Assembly (NCBI GenBank): GCA_946407895.1
Contig: CAMJQA010000012.1
Span: 1-62,998, forward strand
Direction of reading: 5' to 3'
Source of the DNA: an uncultured Prevotellaceae bacterium
Lineage (GTDB): Bacteria > Bacteroidota > Bacteroidia > Bacteroidales > Bacteroidaceae
DNA: 62,998 nt
Shown here: positions 35,501 to 42,502 of the stretch, piece by piece
Position numbering within the stretch: the stretch's first letter is position 1
Layout: every line of letters begins with the position of its first letter
Notes under the pieces: generated by a model
Database searches by the model: none
What the model was told of the DNA's origin: nothing
Seen by the model: the letters and a program-made list of their open reading frames with translations, nothing else
Translations under genes and position numbers: made by a program

Positions 35501-35914
35501 CTTTACACAGACGCGCAGACAATCTTTATTTTCCTGTAACGCCACAGTAGCCGGCACAGGCCCCACAGGCAATAGCGACTTCAACTCAACTGGTACGGCC
35601 TGCCGGGTGGCGAGGCTGATGAGTTCTGCCACGACCCGCACATCGAAAGGCAAAAGGGCGCGCAGGTCATCATCGCTCTGCGACTCCAACTGGCGGCAGC
35701 GGCTGCGCAAGCTGTTCAGGCGTATATGAAGCGAGGGCTCCATGTGCAATGCTGAGGCCAGATAGGTGAGGCGGGCAAAAGGCCCGCTAAAGTCCATCCG
35801 GCTCTGAGCGGTACCCTGCTCCAGCACCATACAGAGAATCCGATACAACTCTGTATATCGGATTTTCATATCCTCTTCGTCCTGTCGGAGCAGATCCAGC
35901 AGTTCGGCGTACAT
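32588..35914 (-). CDS. Dna2-like nuclease-helicase (PD-(D/E)XK plus SF1 helicase)
   Basis: 1108-residue cytosolic protein. The N-terminal half holds a RecB/Cas4-like nuclease signature: GRMDLL with Asp340, LLEQKAGK with Glu351 and Lys353, and QMLLY (Gln371-Tyr375) as the QxxxY motif. The C-terminal half is a UPF1/Dna2-type SF1 helicase with Walker A GPPGTGKT at 695-702, IIDEASQ as Walker B, GDHRQLPAV as motif III, VDTVERYQGSQRDVII as motif V and LNVALTRAREQ as motif VI. Such proteins process DNA ends or flaps in replication and repair. I assign the nuclease by motif only and did not find the usual upstream His. Confidence 0.85.
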   Translation of the reverse strand: MYAELLDLLRQDEEDMKIRYTELYRILCMVLEQGTAQSRMDFSGPFARLTYLASALHMEPSLHIRLNSLRSRCRQLESQSDDDLRALLPFDVRVVAELISLATRQAVPVELKSLLPVGPVPATVALQENKDCLRVCVKSWDEDYIRAVSDDVQGASDILVCYADPENRMGDWAYLRGLLWEGCQLNLVRYHARGGVYYAELIILEPDFLVDVSRLSQCFGEAGATPYHYLLSLIQPPVHSSAILMGNMAGLILDRESACPAGESADYAECAKLFMQQNALDIITCPDDLSDFHAEARRQQQHIHHVLDVLQQEDAWFRRDRILLEPSFFCEVLGLQGRMDLLQDDLRVLLEQKAGKRAFRTEAHREPHYVQMLLYQAVLHYAYHLRNDQVSSYLLYSRFPDGLIKEGPAPHLLFQALQIRNQIVWLQFQLAKGSGRLMDALTPERFNPLQRKDRLWREFQYPKIAALLDAMHGADALTRAYFYRMVTFVAREHLLSKIGTPGREASGLSSLWNSSLQEKLVAGSIVHNLLVRELRGDNGSVEVIVLEREGDEEAFLPNFRIGDIVILYSYPRNSEPDVRRAVVFRATLIGLGSRQFTLHLRNPQHNPHLFPGEVSSAWAVEKDGTESSFTTLYRSLYSLFTATPQRRALLLGQRAPQIDETVALQGNYSQGGRFPHFNQLVLQARQARDYFLLVGPPGTGKTSFGLMNILLEELQTSEDGVLLLSYTNRAVDEICSKLVAQGLDFVRISSADSCAPEYQPYLFSRKARQNVSAGGLRKLLLQASIVVGTTTSITSAQSLFRLRRFGLAIIDEASQILEPHLMGILCARNGNADAVQRFVLIGDHRQLPAVVQQEPAESAVADPQLQAIGLTDCRNSLFQRLIALSADKRVLFSFTHQGRMHPQVAEFANRHFYGGLLEPVPLTHQLEPLSFSSVDKSDEFQALLSSRRVIFQACERPAHSPLPKVNYAEARLIERFARAVYQLYVQNGRPFLPEDSVGVIVPYRHQIALVYNLLAESGIEALQHITVDTVERYQGSQRDVIIYGFTVQKPYQLDFLCSQTFQEGDVLIDRKLNVALTRAREQIVLIGNPQLLALNPVLGELCAEYCVD

Positions 35915-35942
35915 CTATTTATGATCCTTTCTTATGATGCTT

Positions 35943-37910
35943 TTAATCGTCTGTGCGGAAGGGAGCAACATGGAAATCCCCCTGGGTACGCAGCGTACAA
36001 GTAGGATTATCCGCCCAGCCATAGCGCACTGCTATAGGAAAACTAACCTCGGGGCTGCTCACCACAACCTCTGCCGCACCTACAGTTCGTGCTTCTGCCA
36101 CATGCCACTTCAGGTCTGAGCCCTGAATAATGAAGCCGGGCAAATTACTCTCTTGCACCAAGGGTTCGCTTCCTTCGGGCAAAGAGAAATACACATGAAC
36201 CTCATTGCCCTTTACAACAAAGTTCTTATAAACCGGTGCGGTATAGGCTGTCTTTGTCTTCCCATAGGTATTGTGCAAGGCTACGGCAGCCAGTCGGCGG
36301 CCCAGTTCGCGCTTCGTCTTGGGATGAATATCCCTGGCATCGCCCAAATCTATATTAACCGCCATTCCCGTATTTGGCAGGCAGAGCGCTTTCGCCTGAG
36401 ACTCACGAAGCAAGGCCCAAGGAGAGTCTGGCTGCAGGTCTCTCGGTGTCAGATAGTTTGCCAGCTGCACAAAGTAGAAAGGCATCTGAGGATTCCCGAA
36501 CTGCCGACGCCAGTCGTGAATGAGCGTCTGGAACAGAGGCTCATACTGCTTGTCGCGCCCTACATTGGAGCAGCCCTGATACCAGATGATACCGCGCACG
36601 GGGAAGCTGATAAGCGGATGAATCATCGCATTGTAAAGTACGGTTGGATGATTTGGATTGTCCAGGGGGAGCGGAGTTGGGGGCATCTTCTCCAGGCTCA
36701 CTCCAGCCTGAGCCAACCACTTCTGGCCGGCCAGCTCTATCGTCTTGCCACCCTGCTTCAGCGAGTAGCGGTTCTTGTCGGCTGTGGTAAGGCCTCCGTT
36801 TCCGCCTGTATCCATAACCCGCACAGCAATGACATTTCGCCCCTCCTTCACCATCTTGGCTGGCACTTTGTAGGTTGACTGCTCGTTCATTGAGGTTGTA
36901 CGCCCTACCTCCTCGCCGTTCCAGAAGGTTACATCCTGGTCGTCTGTTACACCCAGATCCAAAGTCAGTTCCTTCCCGGCCCAGTCCTTGGGCAGGTCAA
37001 CAACCAACCGATACCATACAATACCGTCAATGCTTCCAAGCACGTCCTCCCAAATCCCCGGTACGGGTACACTCTTCCATCCGCTCTCATCAACATTGAG
37101 GGCCGTCCAGGGCGTAGCGCCATTGAAGCCCTTATCCAACCGGCGCAGGTTTGTCTCGAAGTCAGCAGCCTGCTGAGCATAATATTTCTCTATGGCCCCG
37201 CGGTCGAAGCCCAATTCGCGATACTTGCTTATCTGGCTTTCGAAGCCGTTAACCTTTTCCAATGACTCGGCACTGACCCATGCCTCGGCCACGGTGCCGC
37301 CCCAGTCATCATCGATTACGCCGATAGGCACCTTCAGCTCCTCCCACAGACGAAGAGCATAGAAATAGCATAGGGCGCTGAAGTTGGGTATGTACTGCGG
37401 ACTGCACTCCTGCCATCCACCCATATTCAGCTCAACCTGTTCCTGGGGGCTAATGCTGGTTTTCTTCTTCACCTGGAGCAGTCGGATCATAGGGTAGTTT
37501 GCATGAGCAATCTCTTCCTCGTAGTTCAGGACCTTCCCCCATCCCTTGACGGGCATCTCCATATTGCTCTGTCCGCTGCCCAGCCAGACTTCTCCGATGA
37601 GAACGTTTTCCAGAGTAGTTTCCTCGCCATCGCTGAAAGTAAGCGTCTGAGGCTTCAGGCTTGCCTTCGGAGTGGCAATTTTCATTTCGAAGCGGCCCTG
37701 GCCGTCGGCCGTAGCAGAAACAGGTGTCCGGCTCCAGCTCGTCTGCAAGTCCACCGTAGCGTTAGGACGCGCCTGCCCCTTGATAAGCAGAGACGACTGC
37801 TGCTGCAGAACCATATTACTGGTGAAGTGAGCAGGCAAAATCACACGGGCCGACAGGAGAGTCGGCACCACAAAACTCGCCAATGCGAGGGAAAAAGAAA
37901 GTTTATTCAT
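35943..37910 (-). CDS. Sialate O-acetylesterase family protein
   Basis: 655-residue exported esterase (signal peptide residues 1-21). The SGNH/SASA core is split: the block I serine lies in GSGQSNMEMP (Ser115), followed by a jelly-roll insertion (about residues 270-400, TALNVDESGWKSVPVPG onward). The block with RGIIWYQGCSNVG and the catalytic DIHPKTKRELG near residue 545 come later. The family removes O-acetyl groups from sialic acids or other glycans. It is expected in the periplasm. Confidence 0.88.
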   Translation of the reverse strand: MNKLSFSLALASFVVPTLLSARVILPAHFTSNMVLQQQSSLLIKGQARPNATVDLQTSWSRTPVSATADGQGRFEMKIATPKASLKPQTLTFSDGEETTLENVLIGEVWLGSGQSNMEMPVKGWGKVLNYEEEIAHANYPMIRLLQVKKKTSISPQEQVELNMGGWQECSPQYIPNFSALCYFYALRLWEELKVPIGVIDDDWGGTVAEAWVSAESLEKVNGFESQISKYRELGFDRGAIEKYYAQQAADFETNLRRLDKGFNGATPWTALNVDESGWKSVPVPGIWEDVLGSIDGIVWYRLVVDLPKDWAGKELTLDLGVTDDQDVTFWNGEEVGRTTSMNEQSTYKVPAKMVKEGRNVIAVRVMDTGGNGGLTTADKNRYSLKQGGKTIELAGQKWLAQAGVSLEKMPPTPLPLDNPNHPTVLYNAMIHPLISFPVRGIIWYQGCSNVGRDKQYEPLFQTLIHDWRRQFGNPQMPFYFVQLANYLTPRDLQPDSPWALLRESQAKALCLPNTGMAVNIDLGDARDIHPKTKRELGRRLAAVALHNTYGKTKTAYTAPVYKNFVVKGNEVHVYFSLPEGSEPLVQESNLPGFIIQGSDLKWHVAEARTVGAAEVVVSSPEVSFPIAVRYGWADNPTCTLRTQGDFHVAPFRTDD

Positions 37911-37934
37911 GCTTATATTATATTAATGTGTCTG

Positions 37935-37965
37935 CAAAAGTAAGGATTATATATCATTTTTCAAA
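37935..37965 (-). promoter_or_regulatory. Promoter of the sialate O-acetylesterase gene
   Basis: On the minus strand TTTG (37962-37965), a 19-bp spacer and TACTTTTG (37935-37942). Confidence 0.75.
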
Positions 37966-37983
37966 ACAAAATTTGTGATTAAT

Positions 37984-38014
37984 TTTGCTTTGTGCCTGCT
38001 TATTCATACCTTTG
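37984..38014 (+). promoter_or_regulatory. Promoter of the GDPD gene
   Basis: TTTG at 37984-37987, a 19-bp spacer and TACCTTTG at 38007-38014. It is back-to-back with the esterase promoter. Confidence 0.75.
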
Positions 38015-38067
38015 CATAAATTTTGATTTGAATTACACATAAACAAATAACAATATACACAATCATC

Positions 38068-38838
38068 ATGAAAAGAATTCTTCTTTTGGCCTTGGCCACA
38101 ACGCTGCTTAACACGGCGTTACTCGCTCAACCTCAAATCGTAGCACATCGCGGTCATTGGCGCACCGACGGCAGCGCCCAAAACTCACTGGCCTCGCTTC
38201 AGAAAGCGGCCGACTTAGGCCTCTGGGGCTCAGAATTCGATGTTTGGATTACCTCAGACGGCGTGCCAGTAGTCTTTCACGACGCAGAATGGGAGGGTAT
38301 GCGCATTGAGGACACCCCATACCCGGTGCTTATGAACCGGCGCCTGAGCAACGGCGAATTCCTGCCCACCCTGCAGCAGTACCTGCAACTGGGGAAGAAA
38401 CTGCCCTACATCCGGCTGGTACTGGAAATCAAGACGCACAAGTCGGACGAGCGCAACCTCCAGATTGTGAAGACCTGCCTCGACCTGGTTCGCGCCCTCG
38501 ACCTGGAGCGCCGCGTGGACTACATTGCATTCAGCCGCTTTGTGTGCGAGCAAATTCATGCCCTGTCACCCCAAAGCAAGGTTGCCTATCTGAACGGCGA
38601 CCTGTCTCCGGCCGAGATTAAGAAGTGCGGCTTTACTGGTATCGACTATCACCTGAACGTCTTCGACAAGCACCCCGAATGGGTCGAACAATGCAAGCGC
38701 CTGGGCTTAGAGGTTAATGTATGGACCGTGGACGGTGAAGAAGGACTGAAGAAGTTTGCCAATATGAAAGGCATTGACCTCATTACCACTAACGACCCGC
38801 AGATCCTGCAGGATATTCTCAACGGGAAGAAGAAGTAA
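38068..38838 (+). CDS. Exported glycerophosphodiester phosphodiesterase
   Basis: 256-residue GDPD with a Sec signal peptide (residues 1-20). The catalytic HRGH at 27-30, the metal-binding EFDVWITSDGVPVVFHD (about 56-72) and LVLEIKTH (about 117-124) are all present. The C-terminal NVWTVDGEEGL and LITTNDP are family typical. It hydrolyses glycerophosphodiesters to glycerol-3-phosphate and an alcohol, probably in the periplasm. Confidence 0.92.
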   Translation: MKRILLLALATTLLNTALLAQPQIVAHRGHWRTDGSAQNSLASLQKAADLGLWGSEFDVWITSDGVPVVFHDAEWEGMRIEDTPYPVLMNRRLSNGEFLPTLQQYLQLGKKLPYIRLVLEIKTHKSDERNLQIVKTCLDLVRALDLERRVDYIAFSRFVCEQIHALSPQSKVAYLNGDLSPAEIKKCGFTGIDYHLNVFDKHPEWVEQCKRLGLEVNVWTVDGEEGLKKFANMKGIDLITTNDPQILQDILNGKKK

Positions 38839-38873
38839 AAAGGCTAAGGCTCTATTGCCTGGAAATAGAGAAA

Positions 38874-38995
38874 AGGCTGTGTCAAGATGAACAGATAGCC
38901 AGTCCGCAATTGTCCGAAGGCTTCGGAAAATCAGTCCGAAGGCTTCGGACTAAATGTACTACCTGCTACCGGCTTCATTTTGACACAGCCTCTTT
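38874..38995. repeat. Nested palindromic element between convergent genes
   Basis: The outer arms AGGCTGTGTCAAGATGAA (38874-38891) and TTCATTTTGACACAGCCT (38974-38991) match at 17 of 18 positions and are followed by CTTTT. Inside lie two small palindromes, TCCGAAGGCTTCGGA (38913-38927) and AGTCCGAAGGCTTCGGACT (38933-38951). It probably terminates transcription from both sides (GDPD and TPR genes). Confidence 0.8.
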
Positions 38996-39002
38996 TGTAT
39001 AC

Positions 39003-40463
39003 CTATTCACCGTCGGTGGGAAAGTGCCCGTGAACCGACTTAAAGGCGTATAGGTAGTACTCGTCAGGATTAATCCCAGGGAATGTGGGTGAGAAGAGCA
39101 CCTTTGTAACCTGCGGATTACACTTGACGGCCTCCTTGAGCGAACTGAGATACCTTTCATCTTCCCCTAAATGGGAATAGCAATAAGCCAAATAGGGGAC
39201 TACGTCACTATTCAGGGAGTCGCCATAAGAGTTCTGGAGCATCTCGAACACCCCCTTTGCCAATTGATAGTATTCTACGTCAGCAAAGGCCACACCCATC
39301 CTGAAAAGCGTTTTTTTGCGGTCTCGGCTGACGTGCAGAGCCTGGCGGAAATGAACACCAGCCTCACTGGCGCGGTCATTCTCCAGAAAGATACGCCCCA
39401 ACTGCAGCTCGTACTCATTATCATTGCTATCCTCCGGAGCCATTTTCCGGGCTTTGTCAATAGCAGCAATGGCACGGTCGAGATGGTGCAGGCGGCTTTC
39501 CACAAATGCCTGCTGCATATATATATTAAACTGCTCGGGGGACATTTCGCCACTCACCTCATTGGCTGTCATCAGCAGCTCGGCCGCTTCCTTATACCGC
39601 TCCATATCAGCCAGGCACACTGCATCAAGGTAACAGATGACACTATCCTGCGGATTGGAGTCCAGATATATCCTGTACAGGGAATGAGCCTCCTCCAGTT
39701 GGTCAAGATGGAACAGGCAGTTGGCCTTTGTTATGATGGCCCGCTGATTGTTTTCCTCAATGGCCAGCACGTACTCGGCGCTATCTATAGCTTCCTGGTA
39801 TTGCTCCAAAGCGCCCTGGGATTCGGCCAGCAAATTCCAGGCATCAATCTGGTAGGGGTCATCATCAAGTATGCCGTTCAGTATGGGTATGGCCTCCTCG
39901 TAGCTGCCTTTGGAGACCAGGATGTCGGCCATGAGGGAGGGTCCCTTGCGATAGCCAGGATAATTATCCAGCAGACACTGGGCAAAAGCCTGAGCCTCAT
40001 CCCAATAGGCATAGTCCATAAAAACGCCTGCGCTGTCATAGAGAAAGTTAGCCCGGTCCGAGGTCATCTGCTCATAACACCTCATCAGGAAATCACTGGC
40101 CTCCCGGCTCTTCTGCTCACGAATCATCAGTTCGGCATGTAGGAATCGCACCTCCGAATCATCCTGGTCGATGATGGCGTTGCAAATTTCGTGGGCTTTC
40201 TCCAGGTTGTCATGAAACATCTGCTGTCGGGCCAGGAACACCTGCGGGTCAACGCTTTCAGGATGCAGTTCCGTAGCCAACCGGATTGCTTCGTTGGCCT
40301 GCTGCTCGCGCTCCTGCACCATATAGTATTCCGCTATGTCCGTCAGTTCGTCAGCGTCCATGTATAGGGAGGTTCCGTTCCGACGGGCCTCCTCATACTT
40401 CCTCAGCGCCTCCTGGAACTCAGGGTCCTCGAAAAAAGCTTTCTCATCCTCTTCTCGCATCAT
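39003..40463 (-). CDS. TPR-repeat protein
   Basis: 486-residue soluble protein made almost wholly of tetratricopeptide-like helical pairs, for example GSYEEAIPILNGILDDDPYQ, EQYQEAIDSAEYVLAIEENN and DQLEEAHSLYRIYLDSNPQD, with about ten repeats. There is no signal peptide or membrane segment, so it is probably a cytosolic scaffold. It begins MMREEDEKAFFEDPEFQEAL. It follows glnS on the same strand after 140 bp of repeat-rich sequence. The function is unknown. Confidence 0.82.
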   Translation of the reverse strand: MMREEDEKAFFEDPEFQEALRKYEEARRNGTSLYMDADELTDIAEYYMVQEREQQANEAIRLATELHPESVDPQVFLARQQMFHDNLEKAHEICNAIIDQDDSEVRFLHAELMIREQKSREASDFLMRCYEQMTSDRANFLYDSAGVFMDYAYWDEAQAFAQCLLDNYPGYRKGPSLMADILVSKGSYEEAIPILNGILDDDPYQIDAWNLLAESQGALEQYQEAIDSAEYVLAIEENNQRAIITKANCLFHLDQLEEAHSLYRIYLDSNPQDSVICYLDAVCLADMERYKEAAELLMTANEVSGEMSPEQFNIYMQQAFVESRLHHLDRAIAAIDKARKMAPEDSNDNEYELQLGRIFLENDRASEAGVHFRQALHVSRDRKKTLFRMGVAFADVEYYQLAKGVFEMLQNSYGDSLNSDVVPYLAYCYSHLGEDERYLSSLKEAVKCNPQVTKVLFSPTFPGINPDEYYLYAFKSVHGHFPTDGE

Positions 40464-40507
40464 TAATGAGCTTATGAGTTTGTCTGTATTACTGTGCTTG
40501 CAACCAT

Positions 40508-40584
40508 TTAGCCAAGTACCATGTTAGCCAAGTACCAAGTACGTTTTTTCGACGAGCGAAGCGCAAAATAAATGGTACTTGGTA
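40508..40584. repeat. Direct and inverted CCAAGTACCA repeats
   Basis: TTAGCCAAGTACCA occurs at 40508 and 40524 (16-bp step), and its inverse TGGTACTTGGTA at 40573. The inverse copies can form a stem around an A/T-rich loop downstream of glnS, so this may be part of its terminator. Confidence 0.65.
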
Positions 40585-40603
40585 TATGAATAAATAGGTA
40601 TCA

Positions 40604-42355
40604 TCAGCTCTTCAACCCTACTGTCTTGTTGAAGACCAGATGGTCTGGGGTACTTTCGGGGTCAACATTGAAGTAGCCGATGCGCTGGAACTGCAGGTAG
40701 CTGAGGGGAGGCATCTGGCGTACAAACTCCTCAACATAGCAATGACTGAGCACGTGCAGGCTATCCGGATTTATCATCTGCTTCATAGCCGTCACGGCAT
40801 CACAGTCCTGTGCTTCGCGAATAGCGGCCAGTTCATCTCGCGGATTCTCGGCATTCCACAATCGTTCATAGAGGCGCACCTCAGCCTCCACGGCATGCTG
40901 ACAGCTCACCCAGTGCAGCGTCTTACCCTTAATCTTCCGGTTGGCGCCGGGCATACCACTGCGGCTCTCGGGGTCGTATGTACAATAAATGGCTGTCACG
41001 CGCCCTTCGTCATCTACATCAAAGGGGTGCTCATTCTCCTCATTGCACTTGATGATATAGGCATTCTTCAGCCTAACCTCCTTGCCTGGAGCCAGGCGCA
41101 TAAATTTCTTCTCGGGCACAGCCATAAAGTCATCGCGCTCAATCCACAATTCCCGGCCGAAGTCGATGGTATGCGTGCCGTCTGCTTCATTCTCGGGATT
41201 ATTCACGGCCGTCAGCTGCTCGGTCTGCCCTTCGGGATAGTTGGTTATAATCACCTTTACGGGATCCAACACGGCACTTACACGTATGGCCCTGCTGTTC
41301 AAGTCCTCGCGCACGGCACTTTCCATCAAGGCCATCTCGTTCAGGGCGTCGTAGGTTGTGTAGCCAATCTTGTCAATAAACTTGATAATGCTCTCTGGGC
41401 TGTAGCCTCGCCGGCGGAAGCCGCAGATAGTAGGCATGCGGGGATCGTCCCATCCGCTCACCAGTCCTTCCTTTACCAGGGCCAGCAGGTTGCGTTTAGA
41501 CATCAAGGTGTAGCTCAGGTTCAGTTTGTTGAACTCCGTCTGCCGCGGGCGGTTGTCCTCGATATTCTCCGTCTCGCCCTTGTATTCCTTCATCCAGGTT
41601 ACAAAGAGGTCGTAAAGGGGTCTGTGTTCCACGAACTCCAATGTGCAGAGCGAGTGGGTTACTCCCTCCAGATAGTCGCTCTGCCCGTGGGTGAAGTCGT
41701 ACATGGGATAGGCATTCCACTTGTTTCCCGTGCGGATATGCGGGATGTTCATTACGCGGTAGAGCAGCGGGTCGCGGAAGAGCATATTGGGGTGAGCCAT
41801 ATCTATCTTGGCCCTGAGCACAAGAGTTCCTGGGGTAGCCTGCCCGCTGTTCATGAACTCAAAGAGGCGCAGGTTCTCCTCCACCGGACGGTCGCGGAAG
41901 GGGCTGTTGGTACCGGCCTTGGTGGTGGTGCCCTTCTGCTGGGCGATTACCTCGGCGCTCTGCTCGTCAATGTATGCACGCCCCTGCTTAATCAGCCAGA
42001 CGGCAAAGTCCCAGAGTTCCTGGAAGTAGTCGCTGGCATAGCATACGCGGTCCCACTGGAAGCCCAGCCACTGGATGTCGTGCTCGATGCTTTCAATGTA
42101 TTCCGTTTCCTCTTTGGTGGGGTTCGTATCATCAAAGCGCAGGTTGCAGATGCCACCGTAACGCTTGGCTATGCCGAAGTCCAGGGCAATAGCCTTGGCA
42201 TGCCCAATGTGCAGGTAGCCGTTGGGCTCGGGTGGGAACCGCGTTTGCAGCCGTCCGCCATTCTTACCCTCGGCCAGGTCTTTTTCCACTTTCTGTTCTA
42301 TGAAGTTCAGGCTTCTCTTCTCAGCCGTCGCTTCCTGTGTTTCCTTTATATCCAT
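40604..42355 (-). CDS. glnS: Glutaminyl-tRNA synthetase
   Basis: 583-residue class I synthetase. The HIGH signature is in PPEPNGYLHIGHAKAIALDFG (HIGH near residue 49), and the KMSKS-like motif is TLMSKRNLLALV near residue 270. RFDDTNPTKEETEY and DFTHGQSDYLEGVTHSLCTLEF are GlnRS/GluRS-type discriminating blocks, and the C-terminal anticodon-binding beta-barrels are present. Normal length and standard housekeeping role. It is transcribed from a promoter divergent to the fused glycosyltransferase gene. Confidence 0.97.
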   Translation of the reverse strand: MDIKETQEATAEKRSLNFIEQKVEKDLAEGKNGGRLQTRFPPEPNGYLHIGHAKAIALDFGIAKRYGGICNLRFDDTNPTKEETEYIESIEHDIQWLGFQWDRVCYASDYFQELWDFAVWLIKQGRAYIDEQSAEVIAQQKGTTTKAGTNSPFRDRPVEENLRLFEFMNSGQATPGTLVLRAKIDMAHPNMLFRDPLLYRVMNIPHIRTGNKWNAYPMYDFTHGQSDYLEGVTHSLCTLEFVEHRPLYDLFVTWMKEYKGETENIEDNRPRQTEFNKLNLSYTLMSKRNLLALVKEGLVSGWDDPRMPTICGFRRRGYSPESIIKFIDKIGYTTYDALNEMALMESAVREDLNSRAIRVSAVLDPVKVIITNYPEGQTEQLTAVNNPENEADGTHTIDFGRELWIERDDFMAVPEKKFMRLAPGKEVRLKNAYIIKCNEENEHPFDVDDEGRVTAIYCTYDPESRSGMPGANRKIKGKTLHWVSCQHAVEAEVRLYERLWNAENPRDELAAIREAQDCDAVTAMKQMINPDSLHVLSHCYVEEFVRQMPPLSYLQFQRIGYFNVDPESTPDHLVFNKTVGLKS

Positions 42356-42417
42356 AAATCAACTTTTTTTCTATAGCTTTGCTTCGCCGGGGAAGCCTTA
42401 TTTCACTTTTAGGGGTA

Positions 42418-42496
42418 CAAAATTACGATTATGCGGGGGATAAACAAAATTAAAGCGGATTTTATTTTGCTTATCCCCCGCTTATTTATATTTTTG
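42418..42496. promoter_or_regulatory. Symmetric divergent promoter (glnS / glycosyltransferase)
   Basis: Minus-strand promoter: TTTG (42445-42448), 19 bp, TAATTTTG (42418-42425) for glnS. Plus-strand promoter: TTTG (42466-42469), 19 bp, TATTTTTG (42489-42496) for the gene at 42503. An 18-bp inverted repeat, 42433-42450 against 42464-42481 (17 of 18 matching; ATTTTGCTTATCCCCCGC in the right arm), covers both -33 boxes and most of both spacers. It could be an operator or a duplicated promoter. Confidence 0.8.
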
Positions 42497-42502
42497 CACC
42501 TG

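Noticed and set aside
42431..42502. Upstream start of the fused glycosyltransferase
   Set aside because: It lies within the palindromic promoter; the ATG at 42503 gives the family N-terminus MKVLIVSTSE.
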